Shown piece by piece: positions 6,431 through 10,274 of a stretch of DNA of 10,274 bases. The stretch's first letter is position 1. Each line of letters begins with the position of its first letter. The position numbers were made by a program, and so were the translations under genes. The DNA is from Betaproteobacteria bacterium (GTDB lineage: Bacteria; Pseudomonadota; Gammaproteobacteria; Burkholderiales; SG8-39). A model generated the notes under the pieces. The model saw only the letters and a program-made list of their open reading frames with translations. It was not told the DNA's origin and did no database searches. The DNA lies in NCBI GenBank assembly GCA_019509895.1, contig JAEKLK010000022.1, positions 1-10,274 on the forward strand. Direction: 5' to 3'.

Positions 6431-7468
6431 TTGGCGAAGACCCGTATCGCAGTCGCGGGCGCCGGCCTGATCGGCCGAGCACACATGAAGGTGGCGCAGG
6501 CGAGCAACACCTGCGCCCTCTCGGCGATCGTCGATCCCTCCCCGAGCGCCGCGCAGGCCGCGGCCGAAGCGGGCGTGCCGCACTACGACTGCGTCGATGC
6601 GCTCCTCGCCCGCAATCGCCCGGACGGGATGATCCTCGCCACGCCGAACCGGCTTCACGTGCCGCAGGCGCTGCAATGCATCGCCGCCGCCGTGCCCGCG
6701 CTGATCGAAAAGCCGCTCGCCACCAGCGTCGCCGAAGGCCAGCAGCTGCTCGCCACGGAGGGCAAAGCGAAGCTGCTCGTCGGCCATCACCGCGCGCACA
6801 GCCCGATCATGGCCAAGGCGAAGGAGGTGATCGACTCCGGCGTCCTCGGGCGGCTGGTCACGGTCATGGGTAGCGCGACCTTCATGAAGCCGGACCATTA
6901 TTTCGAAGAGGCGCCCTGGCGCCGCCAGCCCGGCGGCGGCCCCATCCTCATCAACATGATCCACGAGGTGCACAACCTGCGCATCCTGTGCGGCGAGATC
7001 GTCGCCGTGCAGGCCATCGCCTCGCACGCGGTGCGCAACTTCCCGGTCGAGGATACCGTTGCGATCAACCTGCAATTCGCGAGCGGCGTGCTCGGCACCT
7101 TCATGCTCTCCGACACGGCCGCGTGCGCGCGCAGCTGGGAGCAGACCTCGCAGGAGAACAAGAGTTACCCAAGCTACGCGGACGAGGACTGTTACGTCAT
7201 CGCCGGCACCAACGGCTCGCTCTCCGTGCCGACCATGCGCGTCAAGAAATACCCGCGGCCGGAGGACCGCTCGTGGTGGAAGCCGTTCGAGAGATCGGTC
7301 GTGCCGATGCAGCGGGAGGATCCGCTCCGGCTGCAGCTCGAGCATTTCGGCGCGGTGATCCGCGGCGAGGCGCGGCCGCTCGTCACGGTGCGCGACGGGC
7401 TCGCCAATCTGAGGATCACCGAAGCCATCGCCGAGGCGGCGAAGTCGGGCACCGTGGTCAGGCTGTGA
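6431..7468 (+). CDS. Gfo/Idh/MocA-family NAD(P)-dependent oxidoreductase
   Basis: This 345-residue dehydrogenase has an N-terminal Rossmann domain: RIAVAGAGLIGRAHM with the GxGxxG-type loop at 10-15, the VDPSPSA strand end (34-40) where an acidic residue favours NAD(H), TPNRLHVPQAL at 71-81, and IEKPLATS at 92-99 with catalytic Lys94. The C-terminal alpha/beta domain has GGGPILINMIHEVHNLRILCGE at 168-189, where H178 takes the usual catalytic His place and Asn175 stands near the usual Asp, as in several subgroups. Members oxidise or reduce a hydroxyl on sugars, inositols or related cyclic polyols. Sitting between dctP and a dehydroquinase gene, it is a candidate for oxidising a quinate- or shikimate-like substrate (inference). 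The start is TTG at 6431, two bases after the dctP stop; MAKTRIAVAG fits the family start. Its stop overlaps the next start as GTGA. Confidence 0.9.
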   Translation: MAKTRIAVAGAGLIGRAHMKVAQASNTCALSAIVDPSPSAAQAAAEAGVPHYDCVDALLARNRPDGMILATPNRLHVPQALQCIAAAVPALIEKPLATSVAEGQQLLATEGKAKLLVGHHRAHSPIMAKAKEVIDSGVLGRLVTVMGSATFMKPDHYFEEAPWRRQPGGGPILINMIHEVHNLRILCGEIVAVQAIASHAVRNFPVEDTVAINLQFASGVLGTFMLSDTAACARSWEQTSQENKSYPSYADEDCYVIAGTNGSLSVPTMRVKKYPRPEDRSWWKPFERSVVPMQREDPLRLQLEHFGAVIRGEARPLVTVRDGLANLRITEAIAEAAKSGTVVRL

Positions 7469-8226
7469 AGCCGATCACCATCCGCGGCAGGCCCGCCGCC
7501 ATGCCGCTCATCTGCGCGCCGCTCGTCGGCGCCAACCCTGATGCGCTACTCGCCGAGGCCGCCGCCGCGCAGGCCGCCCGGGCGGACATCGTCGAGTGGC
7601 GCGTCGACCACTTTCGGCAGATAGAGGATGCCGCGGCGGTGATCGACGCCGGACGCGCGCTGCGCCGCGCGCACTCGGACATGCCGCTCCTCTTCACGCG
7701 CCGCTCGGAGCGCGAAGGCGGCCAGCGGGTGGCCATTTCCGAACGGCAGGTCGCGCAGCTCTGCGCTGAGGTTTGCCGCGCCGGCTTCGCCGATCTGGTC
7801 GACTTCGAGATGTCGAGCGCCGCCGTCGACATGAAGACGGTGCGCGAAGCGGCTCGACACAACGGTGTGGGCCTGGTCTGCTCGTACCACGACTTCGAGC
7901 GCACAGCGCCCCTGGGCGATCTCGTCGCACATTTCCGCCGCGCGCAAGAGCTCGGCGGCGATGTCGGCAAGGTGTCGGTCATGGCGCGCACGGTGGAAGA
8001 CGCGCTGACGCTGCTCGCGGCGACGTTGCAGGCGGCGAAGACGCTGCAGATCGCGCTCATCGGCGTCTCCATGGGACCGCACGGCGCAGTCAGCCGCATG
8101 GTCGGATTCGCCTTCGGCTCGGCGCTGACCTTCGGGGTTGCGACCCGTGGCTCGGCGCCGGGGCAGATGCCGATCGGCGAGCTGCGCGCCGCCATCGAGG
8201 TCGCGCGCAAGGCGCTTTCCGCATGA
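7465..8226 (+). CDS. aroD: Type I 3-dehydroquinate dehydratase (AroD type)
   Basis: This 253-residue enzyme is about the length of E. coli AroD. It removes water from 3-dehydroquinate to give 3-dehydroshikimate through a lysine Schiff base. Catalytic and binding residues are all recognisable: EWRVDH (E44, R46), LLFTRRSEREGG at 75-86, SYHDF with catalytic H142, GKVSVMA with Schiff-base K169, VSMGPHGAVSR with R211, and GSAPGQ with S230 and Q234. The GTG start at 7465 overlaps the stop of the dehydrogenase gene (GTGA); the later ATG at 7501 would give a shorter N terminus and is less likely. Placed among transport and dehydrogenase genes rather than shikimate-pathway genes, it is probably catabolic. 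The stop is one base before the livH ATG. Confidence 0.95.
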   Translation: MKPITIRGRPAAMPLICAPLVGANPDALLAEAAAAQAARADIVEWRVDHFRQIEDAAAVIDAGRALRRAHSDMPLLFTRRSEREGGQRVAISERQVAQLCAEVCRAGFADLVDFEMSSAAVDMKTVREAARHNGVGLVCSYHDFERTAPLGDLVAHFRRAQELGGDVGKVSVMARTVEDALTLLAATLQAAKTLQIALIGVSMGPHGAVSRMVGFAFGSALTFGVATRGSAPGQMPIGELRAAIEVARKALSA

Positions 8227-8227
8227 G

Positions 8228-9103
8228 ATGAGCGACTTCCTGCAGCTCGTGGTATCGGGCACGGCGGTCGGCGCGATCTACGCGCTCGCGGCGCTCGGCT
8301 TCACGCTGCTCTGGCAGGCCTCCGGCACCATCAACTTCGCGCAGGGCGAGTTCGTCATGGTGCCGGCGTTCATCACGCTCCTCTGCCTCGGCTGGGGCAT
8401 GCCGCTGCCGCTCGCCTTCGCCGTGACCTGCCTCGTGGCAATGGCGCTCCTCGGCGTTGCGTTCAAGAACGCGGTGGTCGATCCGCTCCGGCGCCACGGC
8501 GTGATTCCCCTGGTGATCGCCACGCTCGGCCTCTCGATCGGCCTGAAGAACCTGGTCAAGGCCGGATACAGCGCCGGGCCGCAACCCTTCCCGAACGTCT
8601 TCCCCGACACGCTGTTCACCCTCGGACCGCTGCGCCTCTCGGCCTACGACCTCGGCGCGCTGCTCCTTGCCGGGGTGATGGTCTTCGGCGTGCAGGCGTT
8701 CCTCAACCGCACCGTGACCGGCCGTGCCATGCAAGCGGTGGCGCAGAACACCGAAGCCGCCACGGTGCTCGGCATCAATGTGAAGCGCATGGTGCTCTAC
8801 GTCTTCCTGATCAACGCGCTGCTCGCCTCGGTGACGGCACTCCTCGTCACGCCGACTTACCTCGCCAAGTTCGACATGGGCGACGCCATCGGCCTCAAGG
8901 CCTTTTACGCGGCCATCATCGGCGGCTTCAACCAGACACGCGGCGCGCTGCTCGGCGGCGTGCTGGTGGGCGTGCTCGAGAACCTCACCGGTGCCTACGT
9001 TTCGCCCGCGTACAAGGAAGGCGTGGCGCTGATGCTCTTCCTCGTCGTCATCCTCTTCAAGCCGGAGGGTCTGCTCGGCAAAGCCGAGGAGCGCAAGGTA
9101 TGA
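8228..9103 (+). CDS. livH: Branched-chain-amino-acid-type ABC transporter permease (LivH)
   Basis: This 291-residue inner-membrane permease has about eight hydrophobic segments. Typical LivH features are SGTAVGAIYALAALGFTLLW at 10-29, then TINFAQGEFVM at 34-44, IATLGLSIGLKNL near 98-109, the cytoplasmic EAA-like coupling loop RAMQAVAQNTEAATVLGINV near 166-185, AFYAAIIGGFNQTRGALLGG at 225-244, and the closing FKPEGLLG. The Liv/HAAT class moves branched-chain amino acids but also urea, amides and many aromatic or dicarboxylic acids, so here the substrate should be taken from context. The ATG at 8228 is one base after the aroD stop. A longer frame from 8138 exists but overlaps the end of aroD and is not like LivH. 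The stop overlaps livM as ATGA. Confidence 0.94.
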   Translation: MSDFLQLVVSGTAVGAIYALAALGFTLLWQASGTINFAQGEFVMVPAFITLLCLGWGMPLPLAFAVTCLVAMALLGVAFKNAVVDPLRRHGVIPLVIATLGLSIGLKNLVKAGYSAGPQPFPNVFPDTLFTLGPLRLSAYDLGALLLAGVMVFGVQAFLNRTVTGRAMQAVAQNTEAATVLGINVKRMVLYVFLINALLASVTALLVTPTYLAKFDMGDAIGLKAFYAAIIGGFNQTRGALLGGVLVGVLENLTGAYVSPAYKEGVALMLFLVVILFKPEGLLGKAEERKV

Positions 9104-10011
9104 GCAAAGTCGAGGTGACTATCGTGGGCGCGGCGCTGATCGCGATCGCGCTGGCGCCGCTCGGGCTGAAGAACTACGGCATCTATCTCCTCACGCTATG
9201 GTGCGTCTACGTGATGGCGGGCATGGGCCTCAACCTCACGGTCGGCTATGCCGGCCAGATGTCGATCGGCCATGCGGCCTTCGTCGGCATCGGCGCGTAC
9301 ACGGCGGCGATCCTGATGAAGCTCGGCTGGTCGTTCTGGCTGGTGTTGCCGGCGGCGGCGCTTCTTTGCTTCGCGGTCGGCTTGGTGCTCGGCTTCCCGG
9401 CGCTGCGCGTGCAGCACCACTACCTCGCCTTCGCCACGCTCGGCTTCAATGTGCTCATGTTTCTCTTCTTCCGCAACGAGGAGTGGCTGACCGGCGGCAC
9501 CTTCGGCATCTCGGGCATCCCGCGGCCGCCGCTCTTCGATCGCTCGGGCGCGTACTTCTACTTCACTTATGGATCGACCCTCGTGCTCGCGCTGGCGCTG
9601 GCATGGATCATCCGCTCGCCCTGGGGCCGCGCCTTTGCCGCCCTGCGCGACAATCCGATCCGCGCGGAGAGCCTGGGCGTCAACATCATGGCGTACACGC
9701 TGCTCGCCTTCGCCATCGGCGCCGCGTTCGCCGGCATCGCCGGCGCCTATTTCGCGTCGCTGGTGGAGTTCATCGAGCCGGCGCCTTTCAGCCTGACATC
9801 GTCGCTGATGATGCTGCTCATGGTGATCGTCGGCGGCTCGGGCCGCTTCTTCGGGCCGATGCTCGGTGCCGCGATCGTCGTCCTGCTGCCCGAGTGGCTG
9901 CGCGTCATGAAGGACTGGTACCTGGTGATGTTCGGCCTCGCGGTGGTGGCGCTCATGATCTGGCTGCCCGGCGGCCTGCTCTCAATCCCCGAGCGCCTGC
10001 GGCGCGCATGA
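9100..10011 (+). CDS. livM: Branched-chain-amino-acid-type ABC transporter permease (LivM)
   Basis: This 303-residue membrane permease is the partner of LivH. It shows the family block GLNLTVGYAGQMSIGHAAFV at 43-62 followed by GIGAYTAAIL, then FATLGFNVLMFLFFRNEEWLTGG near 111-133 with the usual TGGTFGISGIPRP periplasmic loop (131-143). The coupling loop RAFAALRDNPIRAESLGVNI is at 177-196, MLLMVIVGGSGRFFGPMLGA is near 238-257, and the end is LPGGLLSIPERLR. Length is in the usual range of LivM proteins without the extra N-terminal region. Start and stop both overlap their neighbours by four bases as ATGA, indicating coupled translation with livH and livG. Confidence 0.95.
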   Translation: MSKVEVTIVGAALIAIALAPLGLKNYGIYLLTLWCVYVMAGMGLNLTVGYAGQMSIGHAAFVGIGAYTAAILMKLGWSFWLVLPAAALLCFAVGLVLGFPALRVQHHYLAFATLGFNVLMFLFFRNEEWLTGGTFGISGIPRPPLFDRSGAYFYFTYGSTLVLALALAWIIRSPWGRAFAALRDNPIRAESLGVNIMAYTLLAFAIGAAFAGIAGAYFASLVEFIEPAPFSLTSSLMMLLMVIVGGSGRFFGPMLGAAIVVLLPEWLRVMKDWYLVMFGLAVVALMIWLPGGLLSIPERLRRA

Positions 10012-10274
10012 CTCCTTTTCTCGAAGTGAAAGATTGCCGCAAGCACTACGGCGCCATCCACGCGGTGGATGGCGTGAGCTTTGCGGTCGCGCCGGGCGAG
10101 ATCGTCGGCGTGATCGGCCCGAACGGCAGCGGCAAGACCACGCTCTTCAACGCCATCCTCGGCCAGATCCGGCCGACCTCGGGCCACATGGAGTTCTGCG
10201 GCGAGGACATCACCGGCATGTCGCCGCTCGAGCTCGCGCGACGCGGCGTTGGCCGCACGTTCCAGACGCTGCAG
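10008..10274 (+). CDS. livG: ABC transporter ATP-binding protein (LivG type), N-terminal part (cut by right edge)
   Basis: The first 89 residues of an ABC ATPase are visible. The A-loop region has HYGAIHAVDGVSF (Tyr14 near the nucleotide base), the Walker A motif is GPNGSGKTT at 37-45, and the Q-loop Gln is in RTFQTLQ (Gln86) at the edge. The block LFNAILGQIRPTSG followed by ITGMSPLELARRGVGRTFQ is the LivG pattern rather than LivF. The ABC signature, Walker B and H-loop lie past the window. The start at 10008 overlaps the livM stop (ATGA). A livF and a receptor gene are expected downstream but cannot be seen. Confidence 0.93.
   Translation, partial: MTPFLEVKDCRKHYGAIHAVDGVSFAVAPGEIVGVIGPNGSGKTTLFNAILGQIRPTSGHMEFCGEDITGMSPLELARRGVGRTFQTLQ

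Noticed and set aside
7458..8262. Minus-strand frames opposite aroD
   Set aside because: These are Ser/Arg/Ala-rich products with no motif; the plus strand has a complete dehydroquinase with all catalytic residues.
1..10274. Mobile elements, CRISPR, tRNA or rRNA genes, strong terminators
   Set aside because: I looked for inverted repeats, spaced direct repeats, clover-leaf ends and hairpin plus T-run patterns and saw none. The genes are too tightly packed to leave room.

Overview
The window is a densely packed catabolic and transport locus from a GC-rich proteobacterium. The most likely source is a betaproteobacterium of the Burkholderiales type. This is inferred from the base composition (about two thirds GC by eye), a Bug-type solute receptor, a DUF849/BKACE enzyme and a PcaR/PobR-type IclR regulator. 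No rRNA, tRNA, CRISPR, insertion sequence or origin was seen. The longest gene-free stretch is the 82-base divergent intergenic region at 3628-3709.

There are two divergent operons. Leftward from about 3627: an IclR regulator, a beta-keto acid cleavage enzyme (BKACE), a Bug/TctC-type periplasmic receptor broken by a frameshift, a stand-alone HPPD-like VOC protein, and the start of a GNAT acetyltransferase cut by the left edge. Every junction in this arm is a 4-nt ATGA stop/start overlap. Rightward from 3710: TRAP small permease dctQ, TRAP large permease dctM, TRAP receptor dctP, a Gfo/Idh/MocA dehydrogenase, a type I 3-dehydroquinate dehydratase (aroD type), then the branched-chain-amino-acid-type ABC permeases livH and livM and the start of the ATPase livG, cut by the right edge. 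The rightward junctions are overlapping or nearly so, except a 22-nt gap before dctP that carries a good Shine-Dalgarno sequence.

The divergent region holds two near-identical direct repeats, CGATATTCGCC and CGATAATCGCC, 19 bp apart. They closely resemble the 15-bp PcaR operator known from Pseudomonas (recalled, not looked up). Back-to-back sigma70-like promoters lie next to them. The regulator family, the operator-like repeats, a dehydroquinase with its catalytic residues intact, an associated NAD(P)-type dehydrogenase, a QuiC1-C-domain-like VOC protein and a BKACE together suggest uptake and breakdown of a hydroaromatic acid (quinate- or shikimate-like), or a related keto acid, feeding toward the beta-ketoadipate level. 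This is inference: no dehydroshikimate dehydratase barrel and no ring-cleavage enzyme lies in the window. Two places look damaged, by mutation or by sequence error: the Bug receptor near 1822 and the dctQ/dctM junction near 4137.
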